A stretch of DNA of 64,000 nucleotides from Granulosicoccus sp045106475 (lineage in GTDB: Bacteria > Pseudomonadota > Gammaproteobacteria > Granulosicoccales > Granulosicoccaceae), in contig JBGCEO010000025.1 of NCBI GenBank assembly GCA_045106475.1, forward strand, positions 140,019-204,018, in the 5' to 3' direction. Below the pieces are notes generated by a model, which worked only from the letters and a program-made list of their open reading frames with translations, ran no database searches and had not been told where the DNA came from. Below are positions 35,299-44,456 of this stretch, piece after piece. The number at the start of each line of letters is the position of its first letter. Within the stretch, counting starts at the first letter, position 1. The position numbers were made by a program, and so were the translations under genes.

Positions 35299-37722
35299 AT
35301 GGCTCGGCATTCAGCTAAACACCTCATAGTAGGCGGTGGAATCATTGGCTGTTCTATTGCCTATCACCTCGCCAGGAATGGTGAAACCGACGTTGTGTTA
35401 CTGGAAAAAACATCGCTCACTGAGGGTGCCACCTGGCATGCAGCCGGCATGGTCGGACAGCTTCGCGGCTCGCGTAACACTACCCGCATGCTCAAACGCT
35501 CGGTTGATATGTACGATCGACTCGAAGCAGAAACAGGCATGGCTTTCGATTGGAAAAAAGTCGGAAGTTTAAGACTTGCTGCAACACAGGAAAGACTTCT
35601 TGAGGCAAAACGCCTGACTACCATGGCTCGTAGTTTCGATCTCGAAATGCACATGATCTCGGCCGAAGAAGCAAAAAATCTATTTCCCTATATTGATGCC
35701 AGCACCCTGAAAGGCGCAGCTTTCATTCCATCAGATGGACATGTAGATCCCGCCAGTCTTTGCCAGGCAATTGCTGCAGGTGCTCGAAAGCATGGAGCAC
35801 AGATACGACAACAAATAAAGGTATACGATTTTGAAAAATGCAACGGTCGAATTACAAAAGTTCTAACCAGCGAAGGTGATTATGAGGCGGAAAACGTCAT
35901 CCTGGCGACCGGTATGTGGAGTCGTGAATTGGGGGCCAAATTAGGCCTGACCATCCCTGCCTGTGCAGTGGAACATCAATATATCGTGACAGAGCCGCTA
36001 CCAGATCCGGAGTTGGTGAAAACGCTTCCACAACTACGTGATCCAGAGAGGCTCGTCTACTTCAAACCAGATGCCGGAGGCCGGCTGGTTATTGGCGGCT
36101 ATGAGGAAGGCACTCTTGCATTTGGTGAGCAAGGCATTCCGGGAGAATTTGCACGGCAGCTACTCCCCGACAATCTGGAACGTTTCGCCCCGCTGGCAGA
36201 GTTGGCTGAACAAGTTACGCCGATTGTTGGAAACATCGGGGTACGTACCGTAATCAATGGCCCTATTCCCTATTCTGCAGATGGCGACTTCGTGATGGGC
36301 TGGGTACCTGGATTGAATAATCTGATGCTGGCAACAGGCTTCCTCTATGGTATCGCCGCCGGTGGTGGCGCTGGAGAAATGATTGCTCAATGGGTGGTAG
36401 AAGGCAAACCACCAATGGATCTCTGGTCACTAGATGTGCGTCGCTTCGCGGCCCATCATGGCACAAGAGCTTTTATGTACCCCCGTGCAATTGAACACTA
36501 TGCCCATCACTATAAGATGCGCTACCCGGGTCAGGAACATCTTACTGCTCGCAATCTTAGACGCTCGCCGCTGTATGAAAAACTGAAAGACAAAGGCGCT
36601 GTCTACGGTTCGAAAAATGGCTGGGAACGTCCGTTGTGGTTTGCGCCAGAAGGTGTGCCTCAGGTGGATCAACTCGATTTTCTACATCCGGGCTGGCAAC
36701 AGTATTCCGCAAAGGAACACCTGGCAGTGCGAAATCATGTCGCCGTAATTGATCAGTCAAGTTTTGCCAAGTTCGAGCTGTTTGGTGAAGGTGCAATGGC
36801 CGCGCTACAGTACCTTGCTGCCTGTGACGTAGATAAACCGATAGGCTCGGTTTTATACACTCAACTTTGCAATGAAGATGGTGGTATAGAGGCTGACCTA
36901 ACGATTACACGTTTAGAGAAGAATCGATTTTACATCGTTACCGGTTCTGGATTTGGCACACATGATAGTGACTGGATCAGACAACATTTACCCAACGATG
37001 GCTCAACCCATCTTTTCGAAGTCACATCGGCCTACGCTGTAATATCGCTTTGCGGACCGCACGCGCGCGACGTGTTGCAGGCAATCAGCGAGAACGACCT
37101 TTCAAATACAAACTTTCCCTTTGCGAGCTGTCAAACCATCATTGTAGGTGCTGCTACAGTTAGAGCACTGCGAATTGGCTTTGTTGGAGAGCTAGGATGG
37201 GAGTTACACATACCCACTGAATTCGCAGCTCATGTTTACGAAGAACTATGGTCTGCCGGGCAAGACTATGGCATCAAGGACGTAGGCTATCGAGCTATCG
37301 ATTCGCTTAGGATGGAGAAAGGCTATGTCTATTGGTCTGGCGATGTTTCCCCTGATTACTCACCCTACGAAGCCGGACTAGGCTTTCGTGTACACCTTGA
37401 TAGTGGTGGAGACTTTATCGGCAGAGAAGCTCTCGCTGCGCAATTTAAAGCCGGACCAGGGAGGAAGTTATGTACATTCACCTGCGATGAAAAATTACCA
37501 TTGTTCGGGGGTGAAACAATCTTAGAAAATGGGCAAACTCTATCCTTGGTAACCTCTCAAGGCTATGGGTACAGTGTTAAAAAAATGATCATGTTCGGCT
37601 ATCTGCCAGACTCCCACTTAGACAAAAAGGATTTTAGCGTCGAAGTTTTCGGCGAACCTCACAAGATAACCCGGGTAGATGGACCGTTGTACGATCCGAG
37701 AAATCTACGACTTAAAAGCTAA
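35299..37722 (+). CDS. Dimethylglycine/sarcosine dehydrogenase-like flavoprotein (copy 2)
   Basis: An 807-residue protein with the same layout as the copy at 30742-33192: DAO FAD domain (LIVGGGIIGCSIAYHLA), His in ATWHAAG for covalent flavin attachment, a middle segment LWSLDVRRFAAHHGTRAF, and C-terminal GcvT-type folate domain. Clear similarity to copy 1 throughout, but many substitutions, so the duplication is old or the two were acquired separately. Ribosome site TGGAGG 8-13 bases upstream of the start. It lies between the DeoR gene and the second kinase. Confidence 0.88.
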   Translation: MARHSAKHLIVGGGIIGCSIAYHLARNGETDVVLLEKTSLTEGATWHAAGMVGQLRGSRNTTRMLKRSVDMYDRLEAETGMAFDWKKVGSLRLAATQERLLEAKRLTTMARSFDLEMHMISAEEAKNLFPYIDASTLKGAAFIPSDGHVDPASLCQAIAAGARKHGAQIRQQIKVYDFEKCNGRITKVLTSEGDYEAENVILATGMWSRELGAKLGLTIPACAVEHQYIVTEPLPDPELVKTLPQLRDPERLVYFKPDAGGRLVIGGYEEGTLAFGEQGIPGEFARQLLPDNLERFAPLAELAEQVTPIVGNIGVRTVINGPIPYSADGDFVMGWVPGLNNLMLATGFLYGIAAGGGAGEMIAQWVVEGKPPMDLWSLDVRRFAAHHGTRAFMYPRAIEHYAHHYKMRYPGQEHLTARNLRRSPLYEKLKDKGAVYGSKNGWERPLWFAPEGVPQVDQLDFLHPGWQQYSAKEHLAVRNHVAVIDQSSFAKFELFGEGAMAALQYLAACDVDKPIGSVLYTQLCNEDGGIEADLTITRLEKNRFYIVTGSGFGTHDSDWIRQHLPNDGSTHLFEVTSAYAVISLCGPHARDVLQAISENDLSNTNFPFASCQTIIVGAATVRALRIGFVGELGWELHIPTEFAAHVYEELWSAGQDYGIKDVGYRAIDSLRMEKGYVYWSGDVSPDYSPYEAGLGFRVHLDSGGDFIGREALAAQFKAGPGRKLCTFTCDEKLPLFGGETILENGQTLSLVTSQGYGYSVKKMIMFGYLPDSHLDKKDFSVEVFGEPHKITRVDGPLYDPRNLRLKS

Positions 37723-37736
37723 AAACAGGTACTCCC

Positions 37737-38666
37737 ATGAATAATTATCAGTCATTGGTTGTGCAGGCACTGCGACAGGCACCTGGCTTTGAACAAATAG
37801 AAGAAAACGATTGCCGCCTCACACGCCTGGGTGGTTTGACCAATATTGTGCATCTTGTTGAAGTCAACGAACGAAAAGTTGTTGTAAGAATCGCCGGAGA
37901 CGGCACCGAAGAATATATTGATCGCAGCATCGAAGCGATAAACGCTAGAGCGGCTCATGCAGCAGGCATATCCCCTGAAGTACTCTTTACAGATCCAAGC
38001 TCTGGACTAATGATATGCGAGGCGGTGAACAACATCGAAACCATGACTCCCGCATTGTTCAGTTCTCGCGCCGGAGCGCTTACCCGTGCTGGCAAAGCCC
38101 TGTCAAAGCTACATCGATCAGGAGAAAAGTTCGAGTTTCGATTTGAACTGTTTTCCATGATCGAGGACTATCTACAAATACTCTCGACGAAGAATGCTCA
38201 ACTGCCAGAGGGCTACCACGATATTGTCAATGCAGCGAGTCCAATCAAAACGGCCTTGGAAGCTAACCCGGCAGAGCTCGCACCATGTCATTGCGACCCA
38301 CTGTGCGAGAATTTCCTGGACGATGGAAATGACATGTGGATTGTTGACTGGGAATATTCTGGTATGAACGATCCTCTCTGGGATGTTGGCGATCTAGCTG
38401 TAGAAGCGGGTCTGAGCAAAGCAGAACAAGCTGAGTTGATGGAAGCATACTTCGGCGGCGTCCCCACGGCTGCACAGCTTGGTCGAGTAGAAGTCTATAA
38501 AGCGATGTGCGACCTCCTTTGGACATTATGGGGGCTCATACAGCATGCTGATGACAACCCGGCTGAAGACTTCTGGAAATACTCCACCACCCGTTTTGAA
38601 CGATGCCAACAGCTGATGAATGACCCTTCTTTTAGTGAGCATGTAAAAGCTTTGGGTAGCCACTAA
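37737..38666 (+). CDS. Phosphotransferase of the choline/ethanolamine kinase-aminoglycoside phosphotransferase fold (copy 2)
   Basis: A 309-residue paralogue of the protein at 33201-34094. Catalytic loop HCDPLCENFL (the His-x-Asp and Asn are present) and metal Asp in IVDWEYSGMNDPLWDVGDLA. The N-lobe contains GGLTNIVHLVEVN. It starts 14 bases after the flavoprotein stop, so the two are in one unit. Together with copy 1 it forms a mirrored arrangement around the regulator, and may phosphorylate a related but different amino alcohol. Confidence 0.86.
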   Translation: MNNYQSLVVQALRQAPGFEQIEENDCRLTRLGGLTNIVHLVEVNERKVVVRIAGDGTEEYIDRSIEAINARAAHAAGISPEVLFTDPSSGLMICEAVNNIETMTPALFSSRAGALTRAGKALSKLHRSGEKFEFRFELFSMIEDYLQILSTKNAQLPEGYHDIVNAASPIKTALEANPAELAPCHCDPLCENFLDDGNDMWIVDWEYSGMNDPLWDVGDLAVEAGLSKAEQAELMEAYFGGVPTAAQLGRVEVYKAMCDLLWTLWGLIQHADDNPAEDFWKYSTTRFERCQQLMNDPSFSEHVKALGSH

Positions 38667-38696
38667 CACTGTCTGCGTCTAAGGAGTTAAGAACCC

Positions 38697-39635
38697 ATGA
38701 CTTGTAATCATACGATCCACAAGAACAATCACCACTTCGGCTGGGACAATTCAATAGAGCCGCTGCTAAGCGTTCAACCTGGCAAGACTGTTGCCGTAGA
38801 AACAATCGATTCCTCAGGTGGTCAATTGAGTGCAACTGCGACCCTGTCAGATCTGGAAAAACTCGACTTCGAAAAGGTAAATCCTGTAACAGGACCAATT
38901 TACATAGAAGGTGCGGAACCCGGAGATGTGGTAGTGATCAGCTTCCTTGAATTTCACCCTTCAGGTTGGGGCTGGACAGCAAACATTCCTGGATTTGGAC
39001 TGTTGTCAAACGAATTTCCCGATGCAGCCCTGAACATCTGGAACTACGAAACTGATCTGAGCATGCCCGCAGCATTTAACACCTGTGGCGCTGTTCCACT
39101 AAAACCTTTTGTCGGTACCATCGGTTTAGCACCTAAAGAGCTAGGCCCCCATAGCGTGGTTCCACCTCGTCGAGTCGGTGGCAATATGGACATACGCGAT
39201 AATTGCCAAGGCAGCAAACTATACCTTCCAGTTGAAGTGGATGGTGGCCTATTGTCGCTGGGTGATACACACGCCGCTCAGGGCGATGGTGAGATTTGCG
39301 GCACCGCGATAGAGAGTCCCATGGACGTAGAAATAAAACTCGAGCTGATAAAGGCTGCCGATCAGCGTCTCCCCAGGCTGGAAACTTTTGGACCCGTTAC
39401 ACGGCACAACGATAGTAAGGGCTACAGAATCACTACCGGCATTGGGCCTGATTTGATGGAGTGTGCGAAAGATGCCGTGCGCGAGATGATCGATTGGATA
39501 ACTGCCGAGACCAAAATCTCAGCAGTGGATGCCTATATGCTTGCAAGTGTTGCCGGTGATCTTCGTATATCCGAGATTGTTGACATACCCAACTGGGTCG
39601 TCAGTTTTTATTTCCCCAAAGCTGTTTTCGAGTAG
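38697..39635 (+). CDS. Acetamidase/formamidase family amidase
   Basis: A 312-residue protein of the FmdA/AmdA family, with segments IEGAEPGDVVVISFLEF, NMDIRDNCQGSKLYLPVEV and GDTHAAQGDGEICGTAIE characteristic of it. The family hydrolyses formamide, acetamide or other small amides to ammonia and acid. It follows the kinase by 30 bases, so it is likely the last gene of the DeoR unit, and may process an amide or formyl product of amine demethylation. It could also serve the nitrile hydratase at 21 kb, which has no intact amidase nearby. Confidence 0.87.
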   Translation: MTCNHTIHKNNHHFGWDNSIEPLLSVQPGKTVAVETIDSSGGQLSATATLSDLEKLDFEKVNPVTGPIYIEGAEPGDVVVISFLEFHPSGWGWTANIPGFGLLSNEFPDAALNIWNYETDLSMPAAFNTCGAVPLKPFVGTIGLAPKELGPHSVVPPRRVGGNMDIRDNCQGSKLYLPVEVDGGLLSLGDTHAAQGDGEICGTAIESPMDVEIKLELIKAADQRLPRLETFGPVTRHNDSKGYRITTGIGPDLMECAKDAVREMIDWITAETKISAVDAYMLASVAGDLRISEIVDIPNWVVSFYFPKAVFE

Positions 39636-39642
39636 ACGATGG

Positions 39643-40455
39643 TTACTGACTGGCGGTAATACCGCCATCGACTAATAAATTCTGCCCGGTTACAAAGTCC
39701 GATGCTCGTGAGGCAAAAAACAAAGTAGGCCCGACAATGTCCTTCGGATCAGCAATTCTTCCTAGCGGTATTCGACTCAGCAATCCATCTCTAAACGAGT
39801 CGTTTTCCATGACATGGCGAATCATCTCTGTATAGACAAATGTTGGTGATACACCATTGACAGTGATGCCATGGCAGGCAAGCTCCATAGCATGCTGGCG
39901 CAGCAACATGGCAACTCCACCCTTGGTAGCACAGTAGGCTGAATAGCCCCTATCGCGTAATCCAAGTGTTGAGCGAACCGATAATAGATGCACATGCTTT
40001 CCACCCTTACCTGCCTCTATTTGACAGCGCGCAACAGCCTGCCCAAGAAACATAGCGCCCTTAAGATTGGTTGTATAGACGGCATCAAACGCTTCTTCAG
40101 TCACATCAACCAGCGGTTCTTCACGCTGAATACCGACACAATTTATAAGCACGTCTATACGACCATGATCAGCAACCACCTCAGCGACACAGCGCTGAAT
40201 ATCCTCAACCGAACTTGCATCGAGGCTTACACCCTGGGCCTTGAACCCCGCATTAACAAGTTGTTGGGCAAGCGCTTGTGATTTTTCAAGGCTCCGTCCC
40301 GCCACTACCACTGATGCACCAGCCATCGCACTGCCCCAGGCAATGGCTTCTCCGAGGCCACCATACCCACCCGGTATAAATACAAGCTTGTCATCAAGTT
40401 GGTTCAGACCGTTCAATTCTTGAAGAAAATCGATCTGTGGTGTTATTGTTTTCAT
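39643..40455 (-). CDS. SDR oxidoreductase, gluconate 5-dehydrogenase-like
   Basis: A 270-residue SDR with an N-terminal extension of about 20 residues. The glycine motif is shifted from TGxxxGIG to PGGYGGLGEA, unusual but compatible with binding. NCVG stands at the NNAG position. Catalytic YCATK and the C-terminal LVDGGI are intact. It is co-directional with, and 46 bases after, the PEP-hydrolase-family gene, and convergent with the amidase (7-base gap). Substrate unknown. Confidence 0.88.
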   Translation of the reverse strand: MKTITPQIDFLQELNGLNQLDDKLVFIPGGYGGLGEAIAWGSAMAGASVVVAGRSLEKSQALAQQLVNAGFKAQGVSLDASSVEDIQRCVAEVVADHGRIDVLINCVGIQREEPLVDVTEEAFDAVYTTNLKGAMFLGQAVARCQIEAGKGGKHVHLLSVRSTLGLRDRGYSAYCATKGGVAMLLRQHAMELACHGITVNGVSPTFVYTEMIRHVMENDSFRDGLLSRIPLGRIADPKDIVGPTLFFASRASDFVTGQNLLVDGGITASQ

Positions 40456-40501
40456 CTGCTTTCATCCTTTAGCAATCTGTTGTAAACGACAGGTATCGAT
40501 C

Positions 40502-41338
40502 TTACCCGGTGAAACTGATGGACTTAAATTTACGCGTTTGTGCTGTCAACGCTTCTTCAGTAGGCAATCTCTCCATAGAAGATGCACCATAAAATCCGTG
40601 ACAGTTTTCGGTGTTGTTAAGAACGTACTCGGCGTCTGCCGGCATTGCCACAGGGCCTCCATGTACGAGTATTATGGCGTCTTTGTTTACTTTTAACGCA
40701 GCCTCCGACCAACGGTCAACAATCTCAGGGCAGTCTTCCAGAGTCATGGAGGTCTCTGCACCGATTGACCCACCCGTTGTCAGCCCCAGGTGACAAACAA
40801 TAATGTCAGCGCCTGCCTTGGCCATAGCAGTGGCATCCTCTTCGTTAAAAACATAGGGCGTGGTAAATAGATCACGCTCATTGGCGGCGCGTATCATGTC
40901 TATTTCCTGCGAATAGGACATACCCGTTTCTTCCAGGTTGGCGCGAAAGGTTCCGTCAATCAATCCGACCGTTGGGAAATTCTGCACACCGGAGAATCCG
41001 ATAGCCTTAACCTGATCCAGAAAATGATCCATTACGCAAAACGGATCTGTGCCATTGACACCTGCCAGTACCGGCGTGTGCTTGGTGACCGGTAAAATCT
41101 CATGTGCCATCTCCATAACGACATCGTTAGCATTTCCATAGGCCAGTAGACCTGATAACGACCCCCTGCCTGCCATGCGATAGCGCCCGGAATTGTAGAT
41201 AACGATAAGATCGATGCCTCCCGCCTCTTCACATTTAGCAGACAAACCAGTACCAGCACCACCACCCACAATCGGTTCGCCCGCTGCCTTCATGGCCTGA
41301 AATTTTTCTATCAATTGTTTACGTTCAATTCGCGGCAT
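40502..41338 (-). CDS. Phosphoenolpyruvate hydrolase family (TIM-barrel) protein
   Basis: About 278 residues from ATG 41338 (MPRIERKQLIEKF). TIM-barrel segments GGGAGTGLSAKCEEAGGIDLIVIYNSGRYRMAGRGS split across the first strands, and PVLAGVNGTDPF, are hallmarks of the PEP_hydrolase family, often fused to or encoded beside regulators of secondary metabolism. The upstream frame to 41389 is not family sequence. Its reaction in vivo is uncertain: members have been described as phosphonopyruvate hydrolase-like or PEP mutase-like. First gene of the two-gene unit with the SDR at 39643. Confidence 0.85.
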   Translation of the reverse strand: MPRIERKQLIEKFQAMKAAGEPIVGGGAGTGLSAKCEEAGGIDLIVIYNSGRYRMAGRGSLSGLLAYGNANDVVMEMAHEILPVTKHTPVLAGVNGTDPFCVMDHFLDQVKAIGFSGVQNFPTVGLIDGTFRANLEETGMSYSQEIDMIRAANERDLFTTPYVFNEEDATAMAKAGADIIVCHLGLTTGGSIGAETSMTLEDCPEIVDRWSEAALKVNKDAIILVHGGPVAMPADAEYVLNNTENCHGFYGASSMERLPTEEALTAQTRKFKSISFTG

Positions 41339-41672
41339 CTGACTTTCTCTCTGGTGTTTGTTTGAATGGTTTAACGCGTTGCATAACATCGTTTAGAAAG
41401 CGTATATCACCTGCAGGGACCTGTCTGCTGGCCAAAGGCAGGCTTTGAAAGAAAAACGCGCTTTCCCAGTAATAATATTAACAGCTCATTCGATAACAAA
41501 AGAACGTAAAACACAGCAAGCTCATTGAGCATGTCAACTACAGTAGAGTAAAATCAATGCGATACCACGGTGCTGAGGCGAGGCATTGGACCTGCGTCAG
41601 TGGTAAGCCGTAAAAAGGGAGCTAATGGACTATTTGGTATGAGCGAAAATCCATGTTGCCGCACTACCCGTA
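41339..41672. other. Promoter region of the PEP-hydrolase/SDR unit
   Basis: 334 bases between two minus-strand genes. Contains AACAAAAGAA (41495-41504), which matches one outer arm of the nested repeat at 34256-34301, and a short palindrome GCTCATTGAGC near 41521-41531. No gene recognised. A shared regulator is possible but rests on one half-site. Confidence 0.35.
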
Positions 41673-42446
41673 TTAGCTCATCCAGTTTCCACCGTCCACA
41701 TTTAACGTTTGTGCAGTGATATAACGCGCATCATCACTTGCCAGAAAAACACAGGGGTCTGCAATCTCTTCAGGTTTACCCATATACCCGAGCGGCACTG
41801 CATCGCCTACCTGTTGTTTCTTTTGGCCCGGCTCCAGGCCGTCGTACTTTGCAAACAAGGCATCAACCTGATTCCACATTGGAGTATCAACAACACCTGG
41901 CGCAATAGCATTGACGCGAATTTTATCCTTTGCCAATTCAAGAGCAAGTGATTGCGTTATTGAAATAACAGCGGCCTTGGTAGAGCAGTAGACCATGATA
42001 TTCGGCTCGCCTCTACGCCCGGCTTGCGATGCAAAATTTATGATCACCCCCCCCTTTTGTCGAGCCTTCATACCCGGCACCACAGCCTTGGTCGTGAAGA
42101 TCGTTCCACCGACATTGACATCATATTGCCGGCGGTAATCCTCAACGGTTACCTCTTCAATAGGTGCCATATTAAAAATGCCAGCATTGTTAACCAGTAT
42201 GTCTATGGCACCCCACCTTGATTCGGCTGCGATGACGCCTTCGCGTATTGATGATTCATCTGCAACATCCATTGTCACAGAATACCCCTGAGAACCAAGC
42301 AAAGCACATGTTTCATCAGCCCCATCGCGTTGGCGATCTGCCACGATCACATTGGCACCCTCACGAGTATAAGCCTGACAGATAGCACGACCGATCCCAC
42401 TGGCTCCACCTGTCACCATAGCAACCTTGCCCTCAAAACGTCTCAT
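41673..42446 (-). CDS. Short-chain dehydrogenase (sorbitol/polyol dehydrogenase-like)
   Basis: A 257-residue SDR with every class motif: TGGASGIGRA, Asp after strand two (VADRQ), NNAG, Ser in NFASQAG and YCSTK, PGVVDTPMW and NVDGGNWMS at the end. Closest to polyol dehydrogenases and 3-oxoacyl-type SDRs by its MWNQVD...GLEPGQKK insertion near residues 190-205. Stands alone on the minus strand, downstream of the RCC1-type gene's promoter-distal side and upstream of the PEP-hydrolase unit. Substrate unknown. Confidence 0.9.
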   Translation of the reverse strand: MRRFEGKVAMVTGGASGIGRAICQAYTREGANVIVADRQRDGADETCALLGSQGYSVTMDVADESSIREGVIAAESRWGAIDILVNNAGIFNMAPIEEVTVEDYRRQYDVNVGGTIFTTKAVVPGMKARQKGGVIINFASQAGRRGEPNIMVYCSTKAAVISITQSLALELAKDKIRVNAIAPGVVDTPMWNQVDALFAKYDGLEPGQKKQQVGDAVPLGYMGKPEEIADPCVFLASDDARYITAQTLNVDGGNWMS

Positions 42447-42534
42447 AGCTACCTCAAAAGTTGATTGGTAAAGAGTTCACACTGTTGGCGACACTTTACA
42501 ATCTCAACCAACTCCTCTTCAATAACTGGACTAT

Positions 42535-44085
42535 TTAGTAACACTGATTCTCGGTGCCCGCCTCAACCGACACAATACCAATACCATTTGTTTTTCCTGA
42601 ATTACTAACATCAACGATGGTGTAGTGGTAAGGCTTATTTTCAGGTGCGTTGTCATCAAAAAAGGACGGGCCGAAAACAGTTTTTATAAACACACCATTG
42701 CGGTGAATTTCGTAGCGGTTCTTGAATTGAAACTGGGCTGGTTCCCAAAAGAGTTCCAGGGTGTCGAAACCATAACGTGTAGCTATCAGGTTGCGAAGAT
42801 TACCTGAGCCAACCAGATTTAGATTGGATGAATCTTGTGCTGTATCGCTGGGATCTTCGCCCGGTCTAATTGCTTCGTTAGACAAATCGCCAGGATCACC
42901 ATCAAAATTGACCGCTGCCACTGTGTAGCGATAGCTTACACCCCGCTCTAGATCACCATCGTAGAAGCTACCATTGTTAGCGGTGAGCGCTAAAAGATTA
43001 TCGTTTTTGTAAATGTTATATCCCAGCCCAACCGTACCGGCTATATCTCTGGCATCCCATACCAGCTCTCCCTCCGTATCTGAATAGGAAATAAAACGCA
43101 CATTAGTGGGTGGTTCCAATAAAGTGCTGGCCTCTGTGGGCAGCTCCAACGCAGGTAGACGACTACCAGCACAAAGCATCTCTCCCGCCTGACTAATACC
43201 GCAAATGGATGAATCAGGAAAAGCACTTCGACTGATCTCTATAGAAGCCATCGCCGGCCATGCGCTGATCTGATTCTGGATCCTGATCTCGTCATCAGAG
43301 TTACCTGAACTAAAAGTTCGAAAAGAACAACTAACACCTCCATCGTTTAGCACGCCGCAGAAGAAGACCCCATTTGCATCGATGTCAACAAAACCATCAC
43401 CAGGTGGCTGTTCGACAGAAAATTCAGTGGTGAACCAACAATCAATTGCCCCATTTGTATTTAAGCCACAGGCAGGCTTTCCACTACCTCCTCCGCCTAT
43501 GACCAGATCGGTAAACACGGAGTCAATCTCTGAGGTGTCATAGTGGCGTCTTTCGTTGGACCAACAGACGGTTTGTCCACTATCCTTGATACCACAGCTA
43601 CCTGTTTCTCCAGTAAATATCTCAACAAACCCGGTATTGTCACTGGGAGGATCGGTTTGTTCATTAGTATTCAAACCCCAGCAATGAACAGTTGACGCCG
43701 CATCGATGGCACAGGTGTGATTGTCCTGTGCATCGAGCTTGATGAAGTCCACGTCGGCAGCCGGAACATCCAGCTGCCCCAAACCGTTCTCCCCCCAGCA
43801 ACGAATAGCGCCTGCTTCGGTTATGGCACAGCTGTGGCTTGCGCCCGACGCAACGGATTGGTATAGCGTGCCATCATTAGGAGGCAGATGAACGCTTCGA
43901 TCGAATCGCGTAGTGCAAGAGAGTTGGCCGCCTTCGGTAATGGCACAAAGGCTTTGGCCGCCAACTGCAATATCGATAACACTTTGCGCATAGGTATTGG
44001 CACTTGCGCACAACACCAGGATGGATGCTGCTAAAAATCGCCCAATGCGAAATCTGTACATGCTCTGCAATATACTTTTAAACAT
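42535..44085 (-). CDS. Secreted RCC1-repeat/fibronectin-like protein
   Basis: A 516-residue exported protein: signal peptide with core AASILVLCASANTYAQ, then RCC1/BNR-type blades with repeats of the form HSCAI...IRCWG-x-N-x-x-GQ (about 30-320; several blades retain paired Cys). Two fibronectin-type segments follow (about 330-415, beginning EPPTNVRF, and about 430-510). RCC1-like propellers in secreted bacterial proteins usually mediate binding rather than catalysis. The many Cys suggest disulfides. Monocistronic and divergent from the PQQ-type pair. Confidence 0.82.
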   Translation of the reverse strand: MFKSILQSMYRFRIGRFLAASILVLCASANTYAQSVIDIAVGGQSLCAITEGGQLSCTTRFDRSVHLPPNDGTLYQSVASGASHSCAITEAGAIRCWGENGLGQLDVPAADVDFIKLDAQDNHTCAIDAASTVHCWGLNTNEQTDPPSDNTGFVEIFTGETGSCGIKDSGQTVCWSNERRHYDTSEIDSVFTDLVIGGGGSGKPACGLNTNGAIDCWFTTEFSVEQPPGDGFVDIDANGVFFCGVLNDGGVSCSFRTFSSGNSDDEIRIQNQISAWPAMASIEISRSAFPDSSICGISQAGEMLCAGSRLPALELPTEASTLLEPPTNVRFISYSDTEGELVWDARDIAGTVGLGYNIYKNDNLLALTANNGSFYDGDLERGVSYRYTVAAVNFDGDPGDLSNEAIRPGEDPSDTAQDSSNLNLVGSGNLRNLIATRYGFDTLELFWEPAQFQFKNRYEIHRNGVFIKTVFGPSFFDDNAPENKPYHYTIVDVSNSGKTNGIGIVSVEAGTENQCY

Positions 44086-44456
44086 GGTGAATCCTCTCAG
44101 CGGTACTGAATTAAAAAATGAACAGTATCAAGTTTAGCAGTGAGAGGGAGCGTCCACCGCAGTTTTACTGCGATTGAATAATTGCCCTCTATTGTTTGCC
44201 CTCCACGGTCTTGAAGCCGCAGCCTCACTGATGGGCTGTTGCCCGGCTAACTGGCAAAAGTTATAGTGGCCCCACAGGCTGATACGCTGACGAAGCAATC
44301 ATCCTATTCCTCTATTTACAGAAATATCATAAATTTAGGTGGTAATAAGTTAATGCCTGAGGTAGTTTCAATTGCTTACTACTTCGGATGTGATTTTCAT
44401 GTTAGCTGGCTATTTCGTTTTAAGGCCAACCTACCGGACGCTCGTACTCACAGATA
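44086..44456. other. Divergent intergenic region
   Basis: 371 bases between the RCC1-type gene and the beta-propeller gene. It contains a small hairpin GGGC-TGTT-GCCC (44233-44244) and short frames with no family resemblance. Both promoters must lie here; no clear operator seen. Confidence 0.4.
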
